A stretch of DNA of 64,000 nucleotides from Vibrio crassostreae 9ZC13 (GTDB lineage Bacteria > Pseudomonadota > Gammaproteobacteria > Enterobacterales > Vibrionaceae): NCBI RefSeq assembly GCF_000272045.2, contig NZ_AJYZ02000019.1:1-64000 (forward strand), in the 5' to 3' direction. A model generated the notes under the pieces. It saw only the letters and a program-made list of their open reading frames with translations. It searched no databases and was not told where the DNA came from. The translations under genes and the position numbers were made by a program. This document shows, piece after piece, positions 43,482 to 51,976 of the stretch (position 1 is the stretch's first letter; each line of letters begins with the position of its first letter).

Positions 43482-45172
43482 TGAGCGCTTCTCTCGTAGT
43501 CGATGAAGTACTGCATGAATGCGTTGGTGTCGTCGATTTTCATCATAGTCGCGAGTTCATAAATGCTGGTGGTACAAAGATTTGCGCGTTCTAACAGCGA
43601 TGGCTGACTGAATACTTCCGTCATCGCGGCATTGGCAATCAGCTTGCTGTCAGCAATGACAATTGAGCGTGTGGTGTACTCTAGAACAAGGTGCATGTCG
43701 TGTGAAATGATCACGACGGTGATACCTAACTCGCGGTTAAGCTTTTGGATAAACGCCAGCATTGAGGTGTAGTTGCGGTAATCTTGACCCGCTGTTGGTT
43801 CATCCAAGATCAGAAGCTCTGGCTCCAATACTAAGATAGAAGCGATCGTTACGCGTTTTTTCTGACCGTAGCTTAGCGCTTCGATTGGCCAGTGGCGGAA
43901 CTTGCTCAAGCCACACAGCTCAAGAACGTTTTCCACCTTCTCTTTGATTTCCTGCTCTGCAACCCCACGATTACGCAGACCGAATGCAACTTCATCAAAA
44001 ATCATATGATGAGAGATCATATGATTTGGGTTCTGCATCACGACACCGACTTTCTGGCTTCTTTCAAAGATAGAAAGCTCAGATAGGTCTTCACCATTTA
44101 GATAGGAAGAGCCTGAATCGGCATCGATCACACCCATGATGAGTTTAGTGATGGTAGATTTGCCTGAACCGTTTTTGCCTAAGATTGAAACGAACTCACC
44201 CTTACCAATCTTAAAGCTGACATCTTCGAGAGCGTTCTTTTCACCATCGTAAGAGTAAGTCAGGCCGTGGACCTCAAGCAAAGGTTGGTACTGCTTCTCG
44301 GCAACTGGAGTCGGGCGCTCTGCAAACCAAGCCTGAACCGCAGGGCGGAATCTTTTGTAATCGAGAGCTTTGAGGTTTGATAGCTTATCTTCACTGGTCA
44401 AAGGTGCTTTCGCTGCCTTCAGAGCAGATAAATAAAGTGGTTCACGAATACCGTGTGTTTCAAGCAGTTCAGAAGCTAAGATTTCATCGGGTGTCATGTC
44501 CGCGACAATTTCACCGCGCTCCATCAAGATCACTCGATCGATATCGCGATGTAGTACATCTTCAAGGCGATGCTCGATGATGACTATAGTCTTGTTGGTT
44601 TCTTTATGAAGTTGGTCGATGATTTCGATAGTCGCTTTACCCGTTTTCGGGTCAAGGCTAGCCAAAGGTTCATCAAACAACAGGATGTCAACGTCATCAA
44701 CTAAGATGCCCGCTAATGACACGCGTTGTTTCTGGCCGCCGGATAAATCATGTGGCGAGCGATCAAGCATATCAGCTAAGTCGACCATTTTTGCTGTCGA
44801 CTTAACCAGAGGGTACATATCAATGTTCGACACTAACTGATTTTCCAGTGCGAATGCGATGTCTTCGCCAATACTCAAACCGACAAATTGGCTATCAGTA
44901 TCTTGTAATACTGTGCCAACCTGCTCGGTATAGTCGTGCATAGAAAAATCAGAAATGTTCTTACCGTTGATCTCTAGAGAGCCAGTCACCTCACCTTTGA
45001 TAGCATGAGGAATCAGACCGTTAAGGCATTGACCTAGGGTAGATTTACCACTACCACTTGGTCCAATAATGACGATTTTCTCTCCTTTCTCTATCCTTAG
45101 ATTGATATTTTTTAGCGTCGGTTTATCCAGCGACTCATATCTAAAAGAGAAGTTCGAAAATGCTATAGTCAT
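43478..45172 (-). CDS. Fused ECF transporter ATPase (EcfA1-A2 type)
   Basis: This 564-residue protein carries two ABC ATPase domains in one chain. Domain one (about 1-250) has Walker A GPSGSGKSTLG, signature LSGGQKQR and Walker B ILLFDEPLASLDP. Domain two (about 290-540) has Walker A GKNGSGKSTITK, signature LSYGQKKR (Tyr in place of the second Ser/Gly) and Walker B LLILDEPTAGQD. In many ECF importers these are separate subunits; the fusion fixes them as a 1:1 pair. It lies between the S-component gene (six-base gap) and EcfT (overlap). Confidence 0.9.
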   Translation of the reverse strand: MTIAFSNFSFRYESLDKPTLKNINLRIEKGEKIVIIGPSGSGKSTLGQCLNGLIPHAIKGEVTGSLEINGKNISDFSMHDYTEQVGTVLQDTDSQFVGLSIGEDIAFALENQLVSNIDMYPLVKSTAKMVDLADMLDRSPHDLSGGQKQRVSLAGILVDDVDILLFDEPLASLDPKTGKATIEIIDQLHKETNKTIVIIEHRLEDVLHRDIDRVILMERGEIVADMTPDEILASELLETHGIREPLYLSALKAAKAPLTSEDKLSNLKALDYKRFRPAVQAWFAERPTPVAEKQYQPLLEVHGLTYSYDGEKNALEDVSFKIGKGEFVSILGKNGSGKSTITKLIMGVIDADSGSSYLNGEDLSELSIFERSQKVGVVMQNPNHMISHHMIFDEVAFGLRNRGVAEQEIKEKVENVLELCGLSKFRHWPIEALSYGQKKRVTIASILVLEPELLILDEPTAGQDYRNYTSMLAFIQKLNRELGITVVIISHDMHLVLEYTTRSIVIADSKLIANAAMTEVFSQPSLLERANLCTTSIYELATMMKIDDTNAFMQYFIDYERSAQ

Positions 45173-45178
45173 TATCGC

Positions 45179-45727
45179 TTATGCCTCAGTCAGGTTGCGG
45201 CTTTGTTTGTTGCGTTTAGCGACTGATTTTAGGATCAGGAAGCCCACAACAGCGATCAGAACGGTGTTACCCGCTGCGATGATAGACAGCTGAGTGAAGA
45301 CTTTAGTAAACGGTTCTGCGTATAGGATGGTATCTAGGAATGCAGAGCAGCCGTAACCAACCACATTACCGGCAAGGGCAAGTACCACAAACAGCGCGAA
45401 GTCCTTCATAGGCAACTCACCTTGCTGAAGGCGGTTCTTGGTCAACATCGGGAATAAGCCGATAACCATGCCTACGATACCTGAGCCTAAAACCCAAGTT
45501 AACCACACACCCCAGCCTGCGAACAGATCCGTTACCCAGTGACCGATAAAGCCAACTAAGAAGCCAACAATAGGGCCGAACAAAACAGAAAACAGTGCTA
45601 GAACTGCCATTGCTGGTTTCAATGTCGTGTTAGCAAACACTGGGACACCAAACATAGGTAAACCACCAATGCCGTACAGTGCCGCGCCAATGGCGATAAC
45701 GACCACTGTTTTAGCTGAAAAGTTCAT
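45179..45727 (-). CDS. ECF transporter S component, UPF0397 family
   Basis: This encodes 182 residues from the ATG at 45727, which follows GAGG and matches the usual family length and start ([20 protein letters not shown]). It has about five or six membrane helices with [20 protein letters not shown] and [11 protein letters not shown], hallmarks of UPF0397. S components bind the substrate, and UPF0397 members are often labelled riboflavin-type by automatic annotation, but there is no proof here. A MetJ-like box in the promoter region hints at a methionine-related substrate. It is the first gene of the operon. Confidence 0.85.
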   Translation of the reverse strand: MNFSAKTVVVIAIGAALYGIGGLPMFGVPVFANTTLKPAMAVLALFSVLFGPIVGFLVGFIGHWVTDLFAGWGVWLTWVLGSGIVGMVIGLFPMLTKNRLQQGELPMKDFALFVVLALAGNVVGYGCSAFLDTILYAEPFTKVFTQLSIIAAGNTVLIAVVGFLILKSVAKRNKQSRNLTEA

Positions 45728-45839
45728 AGATAACCTCGAATTCTGAAAAATAAAGCAAAATAAAGAATAAATATTCGCCATTATTAATATGCGTCTCAAT
45801 GAGAACGTTTTTTGGGCAAATATAAAAAATAAGGCGCGC

Positions 45840-45845
45840 ATTATA
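45840..45845 (-). promoter_or_regulatory. Candidate -10 box of the ECF operon
   Basis: A perfect TATAAT on the minus strand lies 113 bases upstream of the S-component start. No good -35 is seen at 16-18 bases. The MetJ-like box is 28-48 bases further upstream. Confidence 0.45.
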
Positions 45846-45872
45846 CAGTAGAACCCTTCCATGAGGGAAGGT

Positions 45873-45888
45873 AAGTGTCTAGATGTCT
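45873..45888 (-). promoter_or_regulatory. MetJ-like operator (two 8-bp boxes)
   Basis: On the minus strand AGACATCT AGACACTT matches the tandem MetJ consensus AGACGTCT at 12 of 16 positions (7/8 and 5/8). It lies upstream of the ECF operon. The position is further upstream of the -10 than typical for a repressor, so the call is tentative. Confidence 0.35.
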
Positions 45889-45949
45889 AAAATTCCATCT
45901 GAACACCTAAATATCGTGTAAAAAGCGTAATTTTACGGTTAATCCAGCA

Positions 45950-45978
45950 ACAAAAAAGCCAGAGCGAGTCTGACTTTT
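45950..45978 (-). terminator. Terminator of the yiaVW-like pair
   Basis: AGTCAGA and TCTGGCT pair on the minus strand and are followed by T6. It lies about 52 bases after the HlyD-family stop codon. Confidence 0.8.
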
Positions 45979-46029
45979 TCATTCGTCTTAACAATGTGTT
46001 AAGCGGGTTCGTCACGTACCTTTGATCGT

Positions 46030-47160
46030 TTAGTGGTCTAGGTATAGATAGTTTTGCCAACTCTTCATGCGAATAAGGACCTTGCGCATGATTGAAACGT
46101 GGGTGAAGCTGTCAGAATAAACGGCAACTTCAACCGCGGTACCCATAGGTAAATGGTAGTCAGACAGGTCATCAGTGATGCTCAATTTAACAAACACACG
46201 ACCACTAGTACGCAACGCATCAGTACCTAGAAGCGCGCCTCTAGCTTGGAATTGGCTCTCACCAATAGCTGGAATCACTTCATCAATACGTCCTTTAAAT
46301 ATTTTTCCTGGCAATGCTCTAAACAGGAACTCAGCTTCGTAACCCGGTTGTAGGCGTTGTAAGGAGTTCTGTCTAAATGCAGCGGTATAGAACTGAGCTT
46401 CAGTGTGAACAAACGTCATCACGGGAGCTAAAGGAAGTGGTACTGCCATTACACCTGGGCGTAATGCTAGTTGCGTAACGTATCCGTCAGTGGGAGCTCG
46501 AACCACGGTTTGTTCTAAATCAAACTGAGCTTTACGTAATTCAGCTAATAAGCTTAAAACCGCTGTATTCTCGCCACCTATTTCAGAGTCCAAGGCGATC
46601 TTTGTTTGTTCTAGGTTTGCATCTGCAACTTTCACGGCCGCTTCCGATGCTTTGTAAGCTTGTCTGCGAGTATCCAATTGCTGCTCGGTAAAAGCGCCAC
46701 TGTCGTAACCGCGCTTGTAACGAGAAAACTCACGTTGAGCTTTATCTCTTTCCGCGATGGCTTTGATTTTTGCAGCCTCTGCTTCAACCACTTCAGATTC
46801 CATTCCAAGCGCACCTTGGCTTGCTTCTTTTACCTTAGCTTCTAACCTTGCGACTTCAGCTTCGAATGGAACTGGGTCGATTTTGAAAAGAATATCCCCT
46901 TGCTTCAGTGGTTTGTTTGCTTCTACAGGCACTTCGATAACTTTACCCCTAACGCCTGAAACGACTGGCGTTGTTGAGTAAACTTGGTTACCGATTTGTG
47001 TAAATGGATGGTTGTAGTTCATTAGTAGAATTAGGGTACCTACTATGATCACACCTCCAAGTACGGCAGTAGGTACTGTCCATTTATTTAGCGGTATATT
47101 GAACACCTTGAAAATGGTGATACAAAGTGCCGCATAGGTCATTATCAGCAGTAAATCCAT
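46030..47160 (-). CDS. HlyD-family membrane fusion protein, YiaV-like
   Basis: This 376-residue protein has two N-terminal membrane segments (about 1-22 and 30-50), followed by the lipoyl/hairpin domains of membrane fusion proteins: VVSGVRGKVIEVPVEANKPL, KQGDILFKIDPVPFEAEVAR, a coiled coil (about 110-210), then VRAPTDGYVTQLALRPG. These proteins link inner-membrane transporters to the outer membrane, yet no transporter gene lies beside it. With the DUF3302 gene it resembles the E. coli yiaV-yiaW pair. The start codon overlaps the stop of that gene (TAATG). Confidence 0.83.
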   Translation of the reverse strand: MDLLLIMTYAALCITIFKVFNIPLNKWTVPTAVLGGVIIVGTLILLMNYNHPFTQIGNQVYSTTPVVSGVRGKVIEVPVEANKPLKQGDILFKIDPVPFEAEVARLEAKVKEASQGALGMESEVVEAEAAKIKAIAERDKAQREFSRYKRGYDSGAFTEQQLDTRRQAYKASEAAVKVADANLEQTKIALDSEIGGENTAVLSLLAELRKAQFDLEQTVVRAPTDGYVTQLALRPGVMAVPLPLAPVMTFVHTEAQFYTAAFRQNSLQRLQPGYEAEFLFRALPGKIFKGRIDEVIPAIGESQFQARGALLGTDALRTSGRVFVKLSITDDLSDYHLPMGTAVEVAVYSDSFTHVSIMRKVLIRMKSWQNYLYLDH

Positions 47161-47555
47161 TACTTAGCCTCCTGATCTTGAACGTTGTTTGTCTCTTTCT
47201 CTGGACTGCTTTGTTCAGCACCTGCTTGCTTGAGCTGTGCGATTTCTTCCTGAAGAGTACTCACTTGATCGATGAGAATATCGACGCGATGATGAATATC
47301 GTGTTGTTCTTCTTCTAATTTAGCGAAGCCCCAACCACGATCTTTGCGCCATAATGTTGCCCAAATCCAAAGAAATGGCCAAATAGTATGTAAAGTGAAT
47401 AGGCTAACCCAGCCTGAGACGTGAATAGCATCTTGATGAGGGTGATTGCGTTCTTTCGCAATTTCATAGGGAATATCGTGAATAACGATGATGCCGTAAA
47501 AGATTACTAATGCTACGAAAATAAGTAAGCCGAGCGCAAAGTAGTCTAAAAACAT
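47160..47555 (-). CDS. DUF3302 membrane protein, YiaW-like
   Basis: This 131-residue protein has two membrane helices (about 4-26 and 48-66). The loop HDIPYEIAKERNHPHQDAIH and the following GWVSLFTLHTIWPFLWIWAT are the DUF3302 core. The C-terminal part is coiled-coil-like and then polar and disordered (Glu/Gln/Ser-rich). It is the first gene of the pair. Its function is unknown and probably tied to the HlyD-type partner. Confidence 0.8.
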   Translation of the reverse strand: MFLDYFALGLLIFVALVIFYGIIVIHDIPYEIAKERNHPHQDAIHVSGWVSLFTLHTIWPFLWIWATLWRKDRGWGFAKLEEEQHDIHHRVDILIDQVSTLQEEIAQLKQAGAEQSSPEKETNNVQDQEAK

Positions 47556-47805
47556 AACAGATCCTTGTAATGTTAGATATTAGTTATAAATATACTACGC
47601 TATCATCCAAGTAATTGTTATAAAAATGATTTACCGAGTTGAAAATAATGTGTTGTCGCTTCTAATGCGAATAAAAGCATTGATGAATCTTATAAAATTT
47701 CATCGCGTTTGAAGAGGCTATTTCGGCTTTCTGGTTGGTATTTCAGCTGAAATGATGACAGCTACGATTCTAAATGACGTGCATAACCACAAGGGATAAA
47801 TACGG

Positions 47806-48708
47806 ATGTATATAGGTGAATTGGCGGCCATTGGCGCTGCAATTGTGTGGGCGTGTGCGACATGGATTTATGGACAGTTTGGTCATCGCTTCTCTGCGAT
47901 GCAATTGAACATTGTTAAGGGTATAGTGGCGTCAGGGATGATGTTGCTGGTGATGCCTCTTATTCCGATGCCGGAGTTTGAACTGAGTACCAACCATTTT
48001 CTGATATTGGCAATTTCAGGTGTGATTGGCATTGCGATTGGAGATAGCGCCTATTTTGCGGCGTTGAAAAGAATCGGTGCCAATAAGACGCTGTTACTGG
48101 AATCTTTAGCCCCGCCTCTTTCTGGTGTGCTGGCATTAATGTTCCTGGGCGCTGTATTGACAGTGCAAAGTTGGCTCGGTGTCGTGATTACAACACTAGC
48201 GGTGACCTTCGTTGTCTTCCAGCCATCAAAATCGGTGAGCGGTGAATCGAATAACAAAGCGCAGTGGGGTGGCATTGGTTATGGGCTTGTGGCGAGTGTC
48301 TGTCAGGCATCTGGTGTGGTTATTTCTCATTACGCGTTAGTGGCGGGTGATATCCCACCATTGTTAGGTGCTTTGATTCGCCTGACGATTGGCGTGTTTG
48401 CTGTGATGCTGATTATCCCTTTCGTTGAAAAGAAGCCGTATTCATCGATAAAAAGAGATTTATGGGAAATGACCAAGCTCGATAAACTGTGGTTACTAGG
48501 AGCAATCTTTGTCGGGACGTTTCTCGCTCTATGGCTTCAACAAGTGGCGTTGAAGAATGCTAACCCTGCGATTGCACAAACGTTGATAGCGACCAGCCCG
48601 GTCTTTATTTTGGTGATTTATGCGCTGAAAGGGGAGAAGGTGTCAAAGCAAAGTATCATAGGCACACTTGCCGCCCTTGCTGGTATTTCTCTGTTCTTTT
48701 ATCAATAA
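47806..48708 (+). CDS. EamA/DMT family transporter
   Basis: This 300-residue protein has ten hydrophobic segments arranged as two repeated EamA domains: GELAAIGAAIVWACATWIYG with SGVIGIAIGDSAYFAALKRI in the first, and GLVASVCQASGVVISHYALV with LWLQQVALKNANPAIAQTLI in the second. Such drug/metabolite transporters export small metabolites. The substrate is unknown. It has no operon partner. AAGGGAT precedes the ATG. Confidence 0.85.
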   Translation: MYIGELAAIGAAIVWACATWIYGQFGHRFSAMQLNIVKGIVASGMMLLVMPLIPMPEFELSTNHFLILAISGVIGIAIGDSAYFAALKRIGANKTLLLESLAPPLSGVLALMFLGAVLTVQSWLGVVITTLAVTFVVFQPSKSVSGESNNKAQWGGIGYGLVASVCQASGVVISHYALVAGDIPPLLGALIRLTIGVFAVMLIIPFVEKKPYSSIKRDLWEMTKLDKLWLLGAIFVGTFLALWLQQVALKNANPAIAQTLIATSPVFILVIYALKGEKVSKQSIIGTLAALAGISLFFYQ

Positions 48709-48740
48709 GCAGTTGGCCTAAGCTACAGAGCTATATGCCA

Positions 48741-50321
48741 CTACTCTGTACACACTTGATTACGGCCGTTGGCTTTAGCTCGGTATAGCGCTTTATCCGC
48801 ACGGTAGAAGGTGCGTTGAGTATTCTCTCCGTCACGATGCAAAGTGATACCAATACTCACGGTCAAACCACGCTCCCCAAGTATTTCATGCCATCCAAAT
48901 TGGAAGATGCGCTCTCGATAATTTTCAGAGTGCATTTCTGCCTTCGGAAGATCAGTGTTCTCTAGAATGACGAGGAACTCTTCTCCACCAAATCTGACAC
49001 ATGACGCGCCTCTAAACTTAAAGTATAAACGTAGCTCTTGAGACACACTAACAATCGCTTTATCACCCACTAAGTGACTCAGTTCATCATTGATAGACTT
49101 GAAGTGGTCAATATCAATAACCATCAGTGCGAAAGAGGTATCGTGCAACAGCATGTCTTTCAATTTCACATCTAACCAGCGACGGTTGTGTAACCCTGTC
49201 AATGGATCGGTGAATACGTCTTGTTGAAGCTGAGCAACCGCATTCTTGTGTTGTTCCGTTGTCTCTTTCAGCTCTTTGTTTTCTTGTTCAGAGAGAATGA
49301 GTTTGAGTTGTAATTCAAAACGGGACAGGCGGCGTAGTTGGCTTGCACCGAGTTCACTGATCGGGATCTGCTTCATCAGATCGGTTTCAATTCGGTAGCC
49401 TTTTTTCTCATAGCTTAGCGCTTCTTGAAAACGCCCTTGATTCATACACACATCACTCAGCGAATCGTAGAATCGTTTTGCAAGTACTGGCGACGAGTAG
49501 GCTTTCACGCGTTTGTCTGTGCTCGACAAAATCATGCTCGCGTAGTCTTGCTTGCCGGTTGCACTTAGGCAATGTGAGAGCTCTAGACGAGTCATGGTTG
49601 CAAGCCAGCTTGCTTGAGTGCTGTTGGCTGGGTATTGAACCTTAGACAGACAGCGTAGCGCTTCATGGTGTTTTTTCTTAGCGCGCAGCACCTTTGCTTG
49701 GTAAAGCAGTATTTGAGCTGTGAGCAACTTGTCACTGACCAAAATACTCAGTTCTTCGCACTCATTCAGTAAATCGCTGGCTGCTGTAATGCGATTGAGT
49801 AGAAGTAGGCTTGCTACCATATGCAGCTTGAATTTGAGACGAAGTGAGCGACTGCTTATCGCATGGTCTATGCTGCTGATTTTTTGGTAGTAACGAAGTG
49901 CTCTGTTGTGATCGCCATAGGAATCACACAGGTTGCCCATGCCTAAAATAGCTAATACATACTCATCGATATGACCGTGTTCAACCGCGATAGTCGACGA
50001 ACTGACGAATTCATTGAGTGCTGAGGTGTAATCACCAGTTTCAACTAAGCGGTCACTTAAACTGGTTTTGACTGTCAGAATATCTTCGATATCGGCAGGA
50101 AGGTGGAGCAGATCGAGTGCTCGTCTCAACTCTTCGATACTGGTTTGATTTTGTTGTAACTCGGCACGGTATTCAGAGCTAATGATATAGCAGTGCGCTT
50201 GCTCTGTTTGCGTTGTCGAAACGTGCTGACGAATGTGGTTCCAGAAGATGATCGCTTCTTCACCTGATACTGATGAAGGGTCTAAACCGGCGTCTGTGAT
50301 CTTGCTTAATAGAGTTTCCAT
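48741..50321 (-). CDS. TPR-containing diguanylate cyclase (GGDEF)
   Basis: This 526-residue soluble protein has an N-terminal helical TPR-like array (about 60-320), a short coiled coil (about 330-362) and a GGDEF domain (about 365-526). The catalytic motif is GGEEF in SCVRFGGEEFLVILEN, with IDIDHFKSINDE and DPLTGLHNRRWLD intact, so c-di-GMP synthesis is expected. The inhibitory RxxD site is not conserved (RGAS five residues upstream). The start codon overlaps the stop of the upstream paralogue (TAATG), so the two are translationally coupled. A signal acting on the TPR array is inferred. Confidence 0.88.
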   Translation of the reverse strand: METLLSKITDAGLDPSSVSGEEAIIFWNHIRQHVSTTQTEQAHCYIISSEYRAELQQNQTSIEELRRALDLLHLPADIEDILTVKTSLSDRLVETGDYTSALNEFVSSSTIAVEHGHIDEYVLAILGMGNLCDSYGDHNRALRYYQKISSIDHAISSRSLRLKFKLHMVASLLLLNRITAASDLLNECEELSILVSDKLLTAQILLYQAKVLRAKKKHHEALRCLSKVQYPANSTQASWLATMTRLELSHCLSATGKQDYASMILSSTDKRVKAYSSPVLAKRFYDSLSDVCMNQGRFQEALSYEKKGYRIETDLMKQIPISELGASQLRRLSRFELQLKLILSEQENKELKETTEQHKNAVAQLQQDVFTDPLTGLHNRRWLDVKLKDMLLHDTSFALMVIDIDHFKSINDELSHLVGDKAIVSVSQELRLYFKFRGASCVRFGGEEFLVILENTDLPKAEMHSENYRERIFQFGWHEILGERGLTVSIGITLHRDGENTQRTFYRADKALYRAKANGRNQVCTE

Positions 50322-51790
50322 TATTCTATTACCTCAGCATCGTCTTCTTCGAGTTGTTCAAGCGTGAACGGGAACGTCAAAATATCATTGAGGCTGACGC
50401 TTGGTTTCGAACCTTTTAATCCTTTTCTATGCCATGGATAGATATCGAGCATGGTGCTGAGAGTTTGGAAGGTTTGCTCTGCGGCTTCGCCTTTTTCGGA
50501 AAGCATAAGGGCCACACGTTCAGAACTTAGTCTTGCAATGAAGTCATTCTGGTTACATAAAGCATGAGCAATCTCGGTGCAAACATCTAAGTAATCAGTA
50601 TCGACATGATGGAACATAATGATGCTGTGGTTCGAGCGTTTAAGCTCTGTCTTGAACAGCACCAACTTTTCCCACCAAAAGGTTTCAGAGACAACGTAAG
50701 AGAGGTGCTTTTCAGGATCGTACTCGTGCTGACCGCGAATACGGTTAATCAGTTTTCGTGCTCTCTGTTCAAGCTGGCGTTTTGAACTGCGCGCTTTATC
50801 TAACCCAACACGTGTCGTTTGCTCTTTGAGCATGCCGATAGAATATTGACGGTACTTTTTAAAGGCGACGAGCGCGGCTTGGAAGTCTTGGTTTTCTTCC
50901 GCTACCAAAGATTGTTGGTAACAGATTTGGCTTAGCAACTCCCCATTATCGAACTCGTTTGCGGATTGCTCAGCGAGCCTCAGTAATTCCGCCGCTTGTT
51001 CTGGTCTTTTTCTCAGGAGCTCCAATCTAGCTCGGCTGATGTATGAGTGCGCTTTCATCCAAACTAGGTTGTGTTCAACTGCCAGATTGTGCGCTTTGGC
51101 CGTGGCGCGCTCTGCGTCATCTAAGCGTTCAAGACCAAGAAGTGCTAAGCCTCGGAAGTCCCACACCTCAGCATGCCAAGTGTTATCTTTATGGTCTTTT
51201 AATGCTTCTTCTGCACCGTCTAATACCGACAGCATTTCAACATAGTTGTTGAGCAGGTAGTAATCCCACGCGAGCAGTATTCTGGCTTTACCCTCTAACC
51301 AACCAATACGGCTGTTGTTAGCCACTTTCACGGCAAGTTGGTGGGTTGAACGTGCAAGTTTATATTCGTGGGTCATCCGCCATATATTACCAAGGCCAAT
51401 GAGGCATTCAATTTGAATTTCGACTTCATCAACCAATGCGGACTGCTCTAAGGCATTGATCCAAAACTGTTGGGCGGAGTAATACTTGGCTTGTCCCCAG
51501 AACTGGAGCGCGTGTAAATGGAGGATTTCAGGGAGAAAAAGGTCGGTATCTAGTCGGCTTTGGCGCTTGTAGGCTTCCTTGATGTACTTTAAACCTTTTT
51601 GGTAATCCATCAGGTTCCAGCTACATCTTGCCATTAACATTAATGACTGGATGGCGCCCTCTTCAAACAGAACTTGCTCTGATCGGACTAGGCACTGCTG
51701 GGCAACCTCTAGGATCACCGATGGCTCAGAGTCGACACGAGTTTTAAGTTTTTCTAATTCTGTTTCAAGAAGGTACTGATTTTTGTCCAA
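50321..51790 (-). CDS. TPR protein with degenerate GGDEF-like C-terminus
   Basis: This 489-residue protein starts at a TTG without a clear ribosome-binding site, so the start is uncertain. The first 330 residues form TPR-like helices similar in layout to the downstream cyclase. The C-terminal 140 residues align by eye with its GGDEF domain: IIMFHHVDTDYLDVC takes the place of LMVIDIDHFKSIN, and DFIARLSSERVALMLSE that of CVRFGGEEFLVILEN. SSERV replaces GGEEF, so it cannot be a normal cyclase. It overlaps the active cyclase gene and may regulate it. This homology is my own alignment. Confidence 0.7.
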   Translation of the reverse strand: MDKNQYLLETELEKLKTRVDSEPSVILEVAQQCLVRSEQVLFEEGAIQSLMLMARCSWNLMDYQKGLKYIKEAYKRQSRLDTDLFLPEILHLHALQFWGQAKYYSAQQFWINALEQSALVDEVEIQIECLIGLGNIWRMTHEYKLARSTHQLAVKVANNSRIGWLEGKARILLAWDYYLLNNYVEMLSVLDGAEEALKDHKDNTWHAEVWDFRGLALLGLERLDDAERATAKAHNLAVEHNLVWMKAHSYISRARLELLRKRPEQAAELLRLAEQSANEFDNGELLSQICYQQSLVAEENQDFQAALVAFKKYRQYSIGMLKEQTTRVGLDKARSSKRQLEQRARKLINRIRGQHEYDPEKHLSYVVSETFWWEKLVLFKTELKRSNHSIIMFHHVDTDYLDVCTEIAHALCNQNDFIARLSSERVALMLSEKGEAAEQTFQTLSTMLDIYPWHRKGLKGSKPSVSLNDILTFPFTLEQLEEDDAEVIE

Positions 51791-51976
51791 GACTTACATC
51801 CATGTTTATCGAACATATTGATAACACAATCATTATAAGAGTGTGATTTGAGATAAGCACCAATTATCTTTCCTAGAGCGTCAAAGGAACATCGATCTTT
51901 TCTAATTATGGGTGTTACCTCATGTTGTTGCTTTAAAATCAATGAGTTCCCGAATAATTACCTAGAGGCTTTGTTG

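Noticed and set aside
45728..46029. Riboswitch (FMN, TPP, cobalamin or SAM) upstream of the ECF operon
   Set aside because: I looked for the conserved core sequences of these classes and found none. Only a short hairpin (CCTTCC with GGGAAGG) and the MetJ-like box are present.
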